From DASYPQ01 sp046155895 (GTDB lineage Bacteria > Planctomycetota > UBA1135 > GCA-002686595), in NCBI GenBank assembly GCA_046155895.1, contig JBJXFB010000150.1, forward strand, positions 1 to 64,000: a stretch of DNA of 64,000 bases. Reading direction: 5' to 3'. The notes under the pieces were generated by a model that searched no databases, had not been told where the DNA came from, and saw nothing but the letters and a program-made list of their open reading frames with translations. A program made the translations under genes and the position numbers. This document shows positions 44,120-52,570 of this stretch, piece by piece. Positions within the stretch are counted from its first letter, which is position 1. Each line of letters begins with the position of its first letter.

Positions 44120-45030
44120 GCGGCCGCCTCCATGCGCCGCACGCGCGCGTACAAAACGGCCCAGGCGACAGCCGTCGTCCCGAGGATGATCGCGAACGAA
44201 TATCCGGCGGGCCATTCTTCGATCCCCATGCTCGGCATGTCGAAGGTCCAGCCCGCGATGCGCTGGAAGTTCCCCTGCAGACTGATCATCAGGAAGCGGT
44301 CGTCCTCCTGGAGGTTCGCGAGGACCACCGAGACGGCAGTCGAGAGGGCGAAGAAGGCGAAGCTCGCCACGAGGGCGAAGGTCTTGCGTTCGAAGAGGCT
44401 CGAAATCGCGAGCATGACGCTCGACCACACCGCGGCCCAGAGCGCCCCGAACAGGATCGACTCGTGGACGATTTGGCCTTCCTGCTTCAGGAACGACCAG
44501 TCGGGCGAAGCGAAGGCCGCGATCGTGCAGATCACGAGTCCGGGCGTGATCACCACGATGCCGGCGAAGAAGAACAGCGTCAGGAACTTCCCCAGCATGT
44601 AGCGGGTCGTCGAGAGCGGGCGCGTGAAGTACAGCAGGTGGGCTCCGAGGCGCCGATCCTCGGCGATCAGGCCCGCGCCGAACCAGGCGATCACGAGCAG
44701 GGTGAAGAGGCTCATCAAGAGGTGGAACACCACGATCTGCTGACGCACGTCGATCATCGTGCGGGCGAACCCCGCCGCGATCGCCGTGGCCGGACTCGCT
44801 CCACCGAGCGCGCTCGGCGTCAGGCCGGCCTCGAGCGAGAAGCGCGCATACACGACGAAGGAGAAGATGACCGTCGCGATCGCGGGCGGCGCGAAGAGGA
44901 TCACCATCGGCAGCTTCTTCCTCGTCGCGGCGCTGATGCCGGCGCCGGCCAGGGCCATGAAGGAGAAGGCGGTGCCGCCGAGGCTGCCGCGGAAGGGGCG
45001 GTAGATCTCGGTGTTCGTGCGCGCGGTCAT
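44116..45030 (-). CDS. ABC-2 type permease (first pair)
   Basis: 304 residues, ATG overlapping the upstream ATPase stop (ATGA). Around six membrane segments: MVILFAPPAIATVIFSFVVY, LLMSLFTLLVIAWFGAGLIA, LTLFFFAGIVVITPGLVICT, AAVWSSVMLAISSLF, LVASFAFFALSTAVSVVLA and FAIILGTTAVAWAVLYA. The conserved cytoplasmic stretch AEDRRLGAHLLYFTRPLSTT follows helix 2. A long first periplasmic loop separates helices 1 and 2, as in Gld/Nos-type permeases. It forms an exporter with the ATPase encoded just upstream. Confidence 0.85.
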   Translation of the reverse strand: MTARTNTEIYRPFRGSLGGTAFSFMALAGAGISAATRKKLPMVILFAPPAIATVIFSFVVYARFSLEAGLTPSALGGASPATAIAAGFARTMIDVRQQIVVFHLLMSLFTLLVIAWFGAGLIAEDRRLGAHLLYFTRPLSTTRYMLGKFLTLFFFAGIVVITPGLVICTIAAFASPDWSFLKQEGQIVHESILFGALWAAVWSSVMLAISSLFERKTFALVASFAFFALSTAVSVVLANLQEDDRFLMISLQGNFQRIAGWTFDMPSMGIEEWPAGYSFAIILGTTAVAWAVLYARVRRMEAAA

Positions 45031-45977
45031 CCGGCCTCCTCGGCGGAGACGCCGGAGACGAAGACCTGCTCGAGGGAGGAGCGCACCTCCTCGACGGATC
45101 GCAGGGTGGCCCCTGCGCCCGCGGCGATCGCGAAGAGCTCGTCGGCGTCCTCGGCGCGGCCGTCCAGGCGCACCGTCAGTCGTCCGTCGCGGCCGGGCTC
45201 CGAGGCGAAACCGGCTGACGAGAGCGCCGACTCGAACCGCGCGCGATCCCCGTCGACCTCGATGCGGACGCGGCGCCCCTGGACGCGCGTGAGTTCGTCG
45301 ATCGCGCCCGCGAGCGCGACGGAGCCCTCGTGGAGCACGACGACCTCGCGGCAGGTGCGCTCGACGTCCGGGAGGAGGTGGGAGCAGAGGAGGAAGCTCT
45401 TGCCCTGGACGTGTCCCAGGTCGTGCACGAGCTCGAGCATGTGCTTGCGCCCGAGGGGATCGAGCCCGCTGGTCGGCTCGTCGAGGAGGAGCAGGCTCGG
45501 ATCGTGGACCAGCGCCTGCGCGAGCTTCAGGCGCTGCTTCATGCCCGCGGAGTACTCGTCCGCGGCGCGGTACCGTGCCTCGTGGATCCCCACGTAGTCG
45601 AGGACCTCGTGCGTGCGCGACAGGGAATCGGCGCGCGAGAGTCCGGTCAGGCGCCCGAGCGTCGCGACGATGTCCAGCCCCGAGAGTCCGGGGATCAGGC
45701 AGTCGCTCTCCGGCATATATCCGACCGACCGGCGCAGCGCGAGCCGGCCTGCGACCGTCGTCGGATCGCAGCCGGCGATGCTCGCGCGGCCGCTGTCCGG
45801 ACGGAGGAGCCCGAGCAGGAGCTTGATCAGCGTCGTCTTGCCGGCCCCGTTCGGCCCGAGGAGGCCCGTCGGTCCGGGTGCGAGTTCGAGGGTGAGCCCT
45901 CGGAGAGCGCGCACCTTCCCGTAGCTCTTCTCGAGACCCTCGATGGAGAGGACGGGCGCGAGGACGGGTCCGCTCAC
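45027..45977 (-). CDS. ABC transporter ATPase (first pair)
   Basis: 316 residues from a GTG at 45977, first gene of the operon. Walker A LLGPNGAGKTTLIK near 40, Q-loop VGYMPESDCLIPGLSG near 88, signature EYSAGMKQRLKLAQAL near 140, Walker B LLLLDEPTSGLDPLG near 160 and H-loop LCSHLLPDVERT near 193. The C-terminal extension (about 220-316) is ACT-like and regulatory. A second, separate ATPase-permease pair follows, so the operon encodes either two exporters or one heteromeric complex. Confidence 0.9.
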   Translation of the reverse strand: MSGPVLAPVLSIEGLEKSYGKVRALRGLTLELAPGPTGLLGPNGAGKTTLIKLLLGLLRPDSGRASIAGCDPTTVAGRLALRRSVGYMPESDCLIPGLSGLDIVATLGRLTGLSRADSLSRTHEVLDYVGIHEARYRAADEYSAGMKQRLKLAQALVHDPSLLLLDEPTSGLDPLGRKHMLELVHDLGHVQGKSFLLCSHLLPDVERTCREVVVLHEGSVALAGAIDELTRVQGRRVRIEVDGDRARFESALSSAGFASEPGRDGRLTVRLDGRAEDADELFAIAAGAGATLRSVEEVRSSLEQVFVSGVSAEEAG

Positions 45978-45983
45978 GGGGTT

Positions 45984-46000
45984 GCTTTATGCCACAAAGC
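45984..46000. other. Small hairpin between the importer and exporter operons
   Basis: GCTTT (45984-45988) and AAAGC (45996-46000) pair across 7 nt in the only A/T-rich spot between the two minus-strand operons. Read on the minus strand it contains CATAAA, 8-9 nt before the GTG of the exporter ATPase, so it may be a -10 region with a dyad rather than a terminator. Confidence 0.3.
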
Positions 46001-46027
46001 AGGACTGGCGTCGAGGCCTTGCCCGCT

Positions 46028-46978
46028 TCACGTGGCTCTGCGCAGGAAAGCCCGCACGACGGCCGAGGTCAGGTCGCCGAGGAGGACGATCCCGGCCCCG
46101 AGCGCGACGAAGAAGAGCATCTCGTCGTGATAGTGCCGTCCGCGAGCGTCCTGGATCCAGTACCCGAGCGAGACGACGCCGAGGAGCCCGAGCACGGTCG
46201 CCTCGCGCACGCAGGTCTCGAAGCGGTAAGAGAAGTACAGCAGGAAGCGCGGCAGGGCGAGTGGGACGGCCGCGGCGAGCGTGACCTGCGCGCGTCCGGC
46301 GCCGAGGCCGCGCAGGGCGCGGAGCGGGGCGGACTCGAGGTTCTCGATCGTCTCGGCGCCGAGCTTGCCGAGGATCCCGGCGTTGTGGATCGCGAGAGCG
46401 AGGACGGCCGGCCAGGCGTTCGGTCCGAGGATCGCGAGGAGCAGGAAGGCCCAGACGTACTCCGGGATCGCGCGCAGGAGGATGAGGAACGCCCGTGCCG
46501 ATGTCCCGAGCGTCGTCCACGCCCGGCGGCGCCACCGCGCTCGCCCCCGTTCGGCCCCTTCGAGGTCGACCGGGGCGCGCTCGGGCCCGTTCGGCGGAGG
46601 GAAGGGATCGTGCGAGGCGACGTTGCGCGCCGCGAAGGGCGCGAGGAGGACCGCGCCGAGCCCTGCGAGAGCGATGGCGAGGACCGAGATCGCGAGCGTC
46701 TGCAGCGAGCCGGAGAGGCCTCGGCTCGAGAGCAGATCGCCCGCCCAGGCGGCGAGGGCCTCGAGCTCGAACGGTCTCCCTCGCATCGGGAAGGGCACGA
46801 TGTCCTCGCGGAGGAAGCGCTCGAGGTTGTCCATCCGCCGAGCGCTCAGGAGGTCCCCGACCTGGATGTCCCCCGAGGTCCACGACCACACCGCGAGGGC
46901 GAGGAAGGCGAGGCCGCTCCCGCGGACGAGCAGGCTGCGCGGGCGGTCGCGCTTCAGGATCTCGATCGAAGGGATCAC
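46028..46978 (-). CDS. PhnE-type ABC permease 2
   Basis: 316 residues from a GTG overlapping the previous stop (GTGA). Six or so membrane segments with the binding-protein-dependent permease signature LRALRGLGAGRAQVTLAAAVPLAL (EAA-like loop) near 218-240, preceded by EYVWAFLLLAILGPNAWP and followed by RFETCVREATVLGLLG, a PhnE hallmark. It pairs with the permease encoded upstream in a PhnE1/PhnE2 arrangement. The substrate follows from the binding protein, which is the uncertain part. Confidence 0.88.
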   Translation of the reverse strand: MIPSIEILKRDRPRSLLVRGSGLAFLALAVWSWTSGDIQVGDLLSARRMDNLERFLREDIVPFPMRGRPFELEALAAWAGDLLSSRGLSGSLQTLAISVLAIALAGLGAVLLAPFAARNVASHDPFPPPNGPERAPVDLEGAERGRARWRRRAWTTLGTSARAFLILLRAIPEYVWAFLLLAILGPNAWPAVLALAIHNAGILGKLGAETIENLESAPLRALRGLGAGRAQVTLAAAVPLALPRFLLYFSYRFETCVREATVLGLLGVVSLGYWIQDARGRHYHDEMLFFVALGAGIVLLGDLTSAVVRAFLRRAT

Positions 46979-47847
46979 GCGACGAAGCGCCTCCGCAAGG
47001 CGCTGCTCCACACTTCGATCGCGAGGACGAGCGCGGCGAGAGCGTAGAGGTAGGTCCACACCTCGCCGTAGTGGAGATTCTCGAACGCCGCGGAGATCGA
47101 GTAGCCGAGGGTCGGGAAGCCGAAGAACCCGAGCACCGCGGACGAACGCACGGCGCACTCGAAGCGGTAGAAGGCGTACGCGCCCATGTCGGGGAGGGCG
47201 CGGGGCAGGAGGCCGAAGCAGAAGACCTGCGCGGGCCCCGCGCCGGCGCCGCGCAGCGCGAGGGCGGCGTCGCGCGGGGCCTCGTCCATCATCTCGGAGA
47301 AGATCTTGGCGAGCGTCCCCGCGTAAGGGATCGCGATCGCGATCACGGCGGAGGTCGTCGAGAGGCCGAACGCGGCCAGGAAGATCACGGCCCACAGGAG
47401 CTCGTGCACGGACCGCATGGCGACGATCACGACACGCGTCGCCGACCAGATCGCCGGGGCGATCGAGCGGCGGAGCCCGCGCGCCGTGCTCGATCCTCCG
47501 CCGGCGAGCTCGCCGCTCCACCAGGCGGTCGATCCGAGGAACCCGAGCACGAATCCGGCCGGGACGGCGAGGCTCATCGCCGCGACTGCGAAGACGAGCG
47601 TCCTGCGCATCGCGGCCAGCGTCTCGAGGAGCAGGGGCGTGGTGCCCGGAGGCACCGCCGTCTCGTAGGTGAGCGCCGGGCGGAACATGCGCGCGAAGAA
47701 GTCGCCCACGATCGCGAGTCCGCCGCGCTGCGGGACGAGGCCTGCGATCGGCGCGTCGAGCACGACGAAGGCCGCGAGCGCGGCGAGCGCGATCGCCAGG
47801 AGGACGGCGCCGCGCCGCCCGAGGCGGGGGGCGGGCTCAGGCGCCAT
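46975..47847 (-). CDS. PhnE-type ABC permease 1
   Basis: 290 residues from the ATG at 47847 (a GTG at 47850 adds one). About six membrane helices. PhnE features: MRSVHELLWAVIFLAAFGL, AIAIPYAGTLAKIFSEMMDE, the loop DAALALRGAGAGPAQVFCFG, and YRFECAVRSSAVLGFFGFPTLGY. Its start lies within the last codons of the ATPase gene, so translation is coupled. It forms the membrane channel with permease 2. Confidence 0.88.
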   Translation of the reverse strand: MAPEPAPRLGRRGAVLLAIALAALAAFVVLDAPIAGLVPQRGGLAIVGDFFARMFRPALTYETAVPPGTTPLLLETLAAMRRTLVFAVAAMSLAVPAGFVLGFLGSTAWWSGELAGGGSSTARGLRRSIAPAIWSATRVVIVAMRSVHELLWAVIFLAAFGLSTTSAVIAIAIPYAGTLAKIFSEMMDEAPRDAALALRGAGAGPAQVFCFGLLPRALPDMGAYAFYRFECAVRSSAVLGFFGFPTLGYSISAAFENLHYGEVWTYLYALAALVLAIEVWSSALRRRFVA

Positions 47848-48616
47848 CACGGGCGAGCTCCTCGAGCCGGTAGAGCCTCCGGTACTCGCCGGCGTCGATC
47901 CCCGCCGTCTCCCGGTCGAAGACGATCCGCCCGCCGCGCAGGCCGACGAGGCGTGGGAAGAACTCCCGCGCGAGCTCGAGGTCGTGGAGGCTGACGAGGA
48001 GGGTCAAGCCGCGCTCGAGGCTGACGTCGCGGAGGAGGGCGACGGTGTCGCGGGCGCGCGCGGGATCGACCGAGGACACCGGCTCGTCGGCCAGCAGCAC
48101 GGAAGGCTCCTGGAAGAGGGCGCGCGCGATCGCGACGCGCTGGCGCTGCCCGCCCGAGAGCGAGTCGGTCCGCTGGAAGAGCTTGTCGCCGATGCCGACG
48201 CGGCCGAGGATGGCCGCCGCGCGCTCGAGGTCGGCCCATGCGGGCAGGATCATCGACTTCGCCGCGCCGAAGAAGGTCCTCGAACCGAACTTCCCCGCGA
48301 GCACGTTCTGCGACACGCGGATGTTCGGCACGAGCGCGAGGTCCTGATGGACGAACCCGATGCGCGTCCGCGCGGCGCGGAGCTCGCCGGGGGAGAGCGA
48401 GGCGAGGTCGCGCTCCTCGATCCGCACCGTTCCGCGCGTCGGACGGATCGCGGCCGTCAGCAGGCGCAGGAGCGTCGTCTTGCCCGCGCCGCTGGGCCCG
48501 ACGAGCGCGACCGCCTCGCCGGGCCGGACGATCAGGTCCGCCCCGTCGAGGGCCGGTCGTCCGCCGTAGACGACGCTCGCCCCGCGGAGCTCGAGAGCAG
48601 CGCTTCCGTTCCTCAA
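47837..48616 (-). CDS. PhnC-type ABC importer ATPase
   Basis: 259 residues from a TTG at 48616. Walker A ALVGPSGAGKTTLLRLL near 37, Q-loop IGFVHQDLALVPNIRVSQN near 86-104 with the PhnC-like ILPAWADLERA insert, signature DSLSGGQRQRVAIARAL near 155, Walker B VLLADEPVSSVDP near 177 and H-loop LVSLHDLELARE near 212. The VHQDLALVPNIRVSQNVLAG block is typical of phosphonate-type importers. It lies between the binding-protein and permease genes. Confidence 0.9.
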   Translation of the reverse strand: MRNGSAALELRGASVVYGGRPALDGADLIVRPGEAVALVGPSGAGKTTLLRLLTAAIRPTRGTVRIEERDLASLSPGELRAARTRIGFVHQDLALVPNIRVSQNVLAGKFGSRTFFGAAKSMILPAWADLERAAAILGRVGIGDKLFQRTDSLSGGQRQRVAIARALFQEPSVLLADEPVSSVDPARARDTVALLRDVSLERGLTLLVSLHDLELAREFFPRLVGLRGGRIVFDRETAGIDAGEYRRLYRLEELARDGA

Positions 48617-48635
48617 CCCCGCTGCCGTCCCGGCG

Positions 48636-49544
48636 TCAGCGCATCAAGCCGGCCTCGAGGGCCGCCTTGCGGAGCGTGTCGAAGTCCTCGTTCCTGGCCA
48701 CGATGAGACCATCGGGACGGTTCATCCCGGCGAGGAGGGCGGGGTCCTTGATCGCGACCAGGGTCTCCTGGAGCTTCTCGGTGAAGCCCTGGCTCAAGGT
48801 CTCGTCGAGCTTGGGGTGCGCCTGGAAGTTGTAGTCGACGTAGTCCGGCGTCACCCACACGATGCGGCACAGGTCCGGATCGAGCTTGCCTTCCTTGACC
48901 ATCCGGTCGTAGGTCGCGAAGTCCATCGCGCCCGCGTCGAAGGTGCCGGCCTCGACGAGCTTGGCGGTCTTGTCGTGCCCGCCGGAGAAGTTCATCTCCG
49001 CGCCGGTGAAGTCCTTCGGGCTCTTGCCGGCGAACTTGCGGATGAAATATTCGGGCATGAGACGGCCCGAAGTGGAGCTCTCCGAGCCGAACGTGAACTT
49101 CTTCCCGGCCAGCTCCATCGGGAACTCGTCCTTCTTCTCGAGGCCGACGCTCTTGTGCGCGACGAAGTAGGACTTGAACTCCTTGTCGATCTTGCCGCAC
49201 GCGATCACGCGCGCGCCCGGGACCGCCTGCATCGCCTGGAGCCCGGTGTAGCCCCCGAACCAGCACAGGAGGATGTCGCCGTTCTTGAACGCGTCGACCG
49301 AGGCGGCGTAGTTGGCCACCGGGACGTACTCGAACTTCACCCCGAGCTCCTTCGTGAGGTGGTCGGCGAGCGGCTGGTACTTCGCCTTGAGCTCGGTCGT
49401 GTTCTCGTTGGGGATCCCGGTGAAGCGCAGGACCTGGCTGGAGTTCGCCGGCGTGGTGGCCGCGGCTTCGGTGCCGCCGCCGCAGGCGGCGACCGGGAAG
49501 ACGAGCGCGAAAAGGGAAAGCGAGCGGAAGAGATTGTCGATCAT
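48636..49544 (-). CDS. PhnD-family solute-binding lipoprotein, resembling the putative selenate-transport group
   Basis: 302 residues, ATG at 49544. Lipobox FPVAAC (Cys21). PhnD fold: RFTGIPNENTTELKAKYQPL near 40, VPVANYAASVDAFKNGDI near 72, WFGGYTGLQAMQAVPGAR near 94, and the anion-binding segment FGSESSTSGRLMPEYFI near 152-168. The NENTTELK...YAASVEAF...WFGG combination matches, from memory, the group annotated as putative selenate ABC transporter binding proteins more than true phosphonate binders. No C-P lyase or phosphite dehydrogenase is nearby. A selenocysteine-type gene 8 kb away makes the selenium reading attractive but not proven. Confidence 0.82.
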   Translation of the reverse strand: MIDNLFRSLSLFALVFPVAACGGGTEAAATTPANSSQVLRFTGIPNENTTELKAKYQPLADHLTKELGVKFEYVPVANYAASVDAFKNGDILLCWFGGYTGLQAMQAVPGARVIACGKIDKEFKSYFVAHKSVGLEKKDEFPMELAGKKFTFGSESSTSGRLMPEYFIRKFAGKSPKDFTGAEMNFSGGHDKTAKLVEAGTFDAGAMDFATYDRMVKEGKLDPDLCRIVWVTPDYVDYNFQAHPKLDETLSQGFTEKLQETLVAIKDPALLAGMNRPDGLIVARNEDFDTLRKAALEAGLMR

Positions 49545-49646
49545 CACGGCATTCCTGGTTCTCCGCTGGGCGTGAACAGCCGCCCGCGCGGGATTGGGTC
49601 GACGGTAGGAGGGGTGAATGCGTCCGACAGGATACCGGTGGCGGGG

Positions 49647-49676
49647 TTGCCCTTCCACGGGCTGCGCGCCTAGACT
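49647..49676 (+). promoter_or_regulatory. Promoter of the molybdenum hydroxylase operon
   Basis: TTGCCC (49647-49652) and TAGACT (49671-49676) are 18 nt apart. The -10 box is 8 nt before the ATG at 49685 and there is no Shine-Dalgarno, so a leaderless transcript is likely. The 140-bp divergent region also serves the importer operon, for which I see no clear promoter. Confidence 0.5.
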
Positions 49677-49684
49677 CGTCGGCG

Positions 49685-50329
49685 ATGGCCGCACGAGAAT
49701 GCGATCCGAGCGCGAAGCCCGCCCCGCCGCTCTCGCGACGGAAGTTCCTGCAGGGCGCCGGAGGAATCGCCACGAGCGGAGTGCTCGCGCCGGGCCTCCT
49801 CGGCGCGCCGCGCGCCGGCGCTCCGGGGGCTTCGGGCGAGGTCGAGGAGCTCGCGGGCGAAGTCGAGATCAGCCTCGACGTGAACGGGGCCCCGATCGCG
49901 CTTCGCGTCGAGCCGCGCACGACCCTGCTCGACGCGCTCCGCGACCGCGCGACTCCGCCGCTGACCGGCTCGAAGCTCGTCTGCGACCGCGGTCAGTGCG
50001 GCGCGTGCACCGTCATCGTCGACGGGCGTTCCGCCTACGCCTGCATGCTGCTCGCCGTCGATCTGCGCGGCCGCAAGATCCGCACGATCGAGGGGCTCGG
50101 CGCGCCTGGCGCGCTCTCGCCCCTCCAGGAGTCGTTCTGGAAGCACGACGCGTCGATGTGCGGCTTCTGCACGCCGGGCTTCGTGATGGCGATCCAGGCG
50201 ACGCTCGAGCGCAAGAAGGACGCGACGCTCGACGAGATCAAGCAAGGCTGCGCCGGAAACGCGTGCCGCTGCGGGACGCAGCCCCAGATCTTCGCGGCCG
50301 CCCTCGAGATCGCTCGCGGAGGCAAGTGA
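49685..50329 (+). CDS. 2Fe-2S subunit of a periplasmic molybdenum hydroxylase (PaoA/YagT-like)
   Basis: 214 residues. A twin-arginine signal (SRRKFLQGAGGIATSG, Arg18-Arg19) targets the complex to the periplasm. Two [2Fe-2S] domains follow: the plant-type one with CDRGQCGACTVIVDG and YACMLLA, and the C-terminal all-helical one with CGFCTPGFVMA and CAGNACRCGT. As in E. coli PaoABC, the small subunit alone carries the Tat signal and would carry its partners across. Electrons pass from the molybdopterin subunit through these clusters to FAD. Confidence 0.92.
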   Translation: MAARECDPSAKPAPPLSRRKFLQGAGGIATSGVLAPGLLGAPRAGAPGASGEVEELAGEVEISLDVNGAPIALRVEPRTTLLDALRDRATPPLTGSKLVCDRGQCGACTVIVDGRSAYACMLLAVDLRGRKIRTIEGLGAPGALSPLQESFWKHDASMCGFCTPGFVMAIQATLERKKDATLDEIKQGCAGNACRCGTQPQIFAAALEIARGGK

Positions 50330-52566
50330 TGGCCGCGCCCTCCTCGCGTGCGGGCCAGGATGCCCCGAAGCCGCGCAAGAAGAAGATCAAGACGACGAAG
50401 GTCGTCAACGGCATCGAGCAGGAGGTCGAGATCGAGGTCGACGACGTCGAGGGCGTCGCCTGGCGCTCGAAGTCGGAGCTCGCGCTGCTGAACCACGACC
50501 TGCCCCGCGTCGACGGGCCGCTCAAGGTCAGCGGGCGCGCGCGCTACACGCACGACGTGCGGCTGCCCGGCATGGTCTGGGCGCGCGTCCTCACGTGTCC
50601 GATCCCGAGCGCCGACGTGACGCTCGATCTGGAGCCGGCGCGCAAGGTCGCGGGCGTCGAGGCTGTCATCGCGCTCGTCGAGAAGCGGGCGGCCTTCCTC
50701 GGCCAGCCGGTCGCCGCCGTGGCCGCGCGCACGGCGGAGCTCGCCGAGGACGGGATCCGCGCCATCGTCGCGCAGTTCACGCCGAGGCCCTGGGCCGTCG
50801 ACCGCGCGCAGGCGGTCGCGGACAACGCGCCCAAGGTCACCAAGGACGGCAACCTCGGGAAGGTGAACACGGCGGGCGAAGAAGGCGAGGCCGAATCGGC
50901 GCTCGCCTCGGCCGAGGCGAAGGTCGAGGCGACCTACACGCTCCCCGTGCAGCACCACGCCTGCCTCGAGACCCACGGCGTCGTCGTCGACTACCGCGGC
51001 GGCGACGAGGCGACGGTCTACGCCTCCACGCAGGACACGTTCAGCATCTCGGAGGAAGCCGCCGAGCACCTCGGACTCAAGACGAGCGACGTGACGACGA
51101 TCGTCGAGCACATGGGCGGCGGCTTCGGCGGCAAGTTCGGCCTGGGGATCGAGGGCAAGGCCGCCTGCCTGCTCGCCAAGCAGCTCGGCCGGCCCGTCCA
51201 CCTCATGTTCACGCGCGCCGACGAGTTCGGCGCTGGCGGCAACCGCAGCGGCTCGCGCCAGGTGCTGCGCGGCGGGGCGTCGAAGGACGGACGCTTCGTC
51301 GCCCTCGTCGGCGACGTCGAGAAGTACGGCGGCGTCGGCGGGGGCTCCTTCCCGGGGCGGGGCCCCTACATCTACTCGGTCGAGAAGAGCTGCCTGCGCG
51401 TGCGCAGCGTCTTCACGCACACCGACTCGGCCCGCGCGATGCGCGCGCCGGGACATCCCCAGGCCTCCTTCGGCATCGAGTCGCTCGTCGACGAGCTCGC
51501 GTACGCGATCGGGATGGACCCGCTCGAATTCCGCAAGAAGAACCTGAAGGACAAGGTCTACGCACGGCAGCTCGACGCCGTCGCGCGCGAGATCGGCTGG
51601 GCCGATCACCCCAACAAGACGGCGGCCGCCACGCTCGCCGACGGGATCGGCGTCGGGATCGGCTTCGCGGTCGCGACCTGGGGCGGCGGCGGCCGGCCCG
51701 GCAACGAAGTCACGGTCAAGATCGAGCGCGATGGCAGCGTCACCGCGAGCGTCGGCAGCCAGGACCTCGGGACGGGCACGCGCACGTACGTCGCGGCGAT
51801 CGTCGCCGAGGAGCTCGGCCTGCCTCTCGAGGCGGTGACGGCGCGGATCGGCGACAGCCGGCTCGGCCAGGCGACCGGTTCGGGCGGGAGCACGACGACC
51901 GCGTCGCTCGCGCCGGCGGTGATGGACGCGGCGCGCAAGGCGCGCCTCGCCTTCGCCGAGCGCCTCTCGAAGTCCATGAACGTCCCCGCGGAGCACCTGC
52001 GTTTCGCCGGCGAGCGAGTCGCCGACGAGCGGGACCCCAAGAAGGTCCTCTCCTGGCGGCAGGCCTGCGGCTCGCTCGGCGCGGACGGGTTGAGCGCGCG
52101 CGGGGAGTTCGTCGCGGCCCTGGCCGCGAACGGCGCCCACGGCGCGCAGGCCGCGAAGGTCCGCGTCGACGCGCTGACCGGACGCGTCGAGGTGCTGGCG
52201 ATGGCTGCGATTCAGGACTGCGGACTCCCGCTGAACCGCGCGGCGCTGAAGAGCCAACTGCAGGGCGGGATGATCCAGGCGCTCTCGTACGGGCTGCTCG
52301 AGGAGCGCGTCATCGATCCCGTCGGCGGCTGGTCGCTCTCCTCGGGCTTCGAGGAGTACAGGCTCGCGCACGCCTTCGAGATCCCCGAGATGACCGCCCT
52401 GATCGACGACGAGGACACGCGCGGGGTCATCGGCATGGCGGAGCCGGCCATCATCCCCGGGCACAGCGCGATCGCGAACGCCGTCTACAACGCCTGCGGG
52501 GCGCGGGTGCGCGACTTGCCGCTGACGCCGGACAAGGTCCTCGCGGCGCTCGGGAAGGTCGACTAG
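50329..52566 (+). CDS. Molybdopterin-binding subunit of a xanthine dehydrogenase/aldehyde oxidoreductase-family enzyme (PaoC/YagR-like)
   Basis: 745 residues, ATG overlapping the previous stop (TGATG). The N-terminal 45 residues are Lys-rich and acidic by turns (PRKKKIKTTKVVNG then EVEIEVDDVEG) and are not part of the conserved fold. The Mo-hydroxylase body has LPRVDGPLKVSGRARYTHD, HHACLETHG, EHMGGGFGGKFG (about 262-270, cofactor loop), ARAMRAPGHPQASFG, GTGTRTYVAAI and GMAEPAIIPGHSAI with the catalytic Glu705. There is no own signal peptide. The Lys-rich extension is odd for a protein exported by partnership. The substrate could be an aldehyde or N-heterocycle. Confidence 0.92.
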   Translation: MAAPSSRAGQDAPKPRKKKIKTTKVVNGIEQEVEIEVDDVEGVAWRSKSELALLNHDLPRVDGPLKVSGRARYTHDVRLPGMVWARVLTCPIPSADVTLDLEPARKVAGVEAVIALVEKRAAFLGQPVAAVAARTAELAEDGIRAIVAQFTPRPWAVDRAQAVADNAPKVTKDGNLGKVNTAGEEGEAESALASAEAKVEATYTLPVQHHACLETHGVVVDYRGGDEATVYASTQDTFSISEEAAEHLGLKTSDVTTIVEHMGGGFGGKFGLGIEGKAACLLAKQLGRPVHLMFTRADEFGAGGNRSGSRQVLRGGASKDGRFVALVGDVEKYGGVGGGSFPGRGPYIYSVEKSCLRVRSVFTHTDSARAMRAPGHPQASFGIESLVDELAYAIGMDPLEFRKKNLKDKVYARQLDAVAREIGWADHPNKTAAATLADGIGVGIGFAVATWGGGGRPGNEVTVKIERDGSVTASVGSQDLGTGTRTYVAAIVAEELGLPLEAVTARIGDSRLGQATGSGGSTTTASLAPAVMDAARKARLAFAERLSKSMNVPAEHLRFAGERVADERDPKKVLSWRQACGSLGADGLSARGEFVAALAANGAHGAQAAKVRVDALTGRVEVLAMAAIQDCGLPLNRAALKSQLQGGMIQALSYGLLEERVIDPVGGWSLSSGFEEYRLAHAFEIPEMTALIDDEDTRGVIGMAEPAIIPGHSAIANAVYNACGARVRDLPLTPDKVLAALGKVD

Positions 52567-52570
52567 GGCC

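Noticed and set aside
45027..49544. Importer and exporter operons as one transcription unit
   Set aside because: A 50-bp gap with a small dyad and possible -10 separates them, and their functions point in opposite transport directions.
49583..49592. CCCGCGCGGG palindrome upstream of the importer operon as an operator
   Set aside because: Ten-base self-complementary G+C strings are frequent by chance at this base composition.
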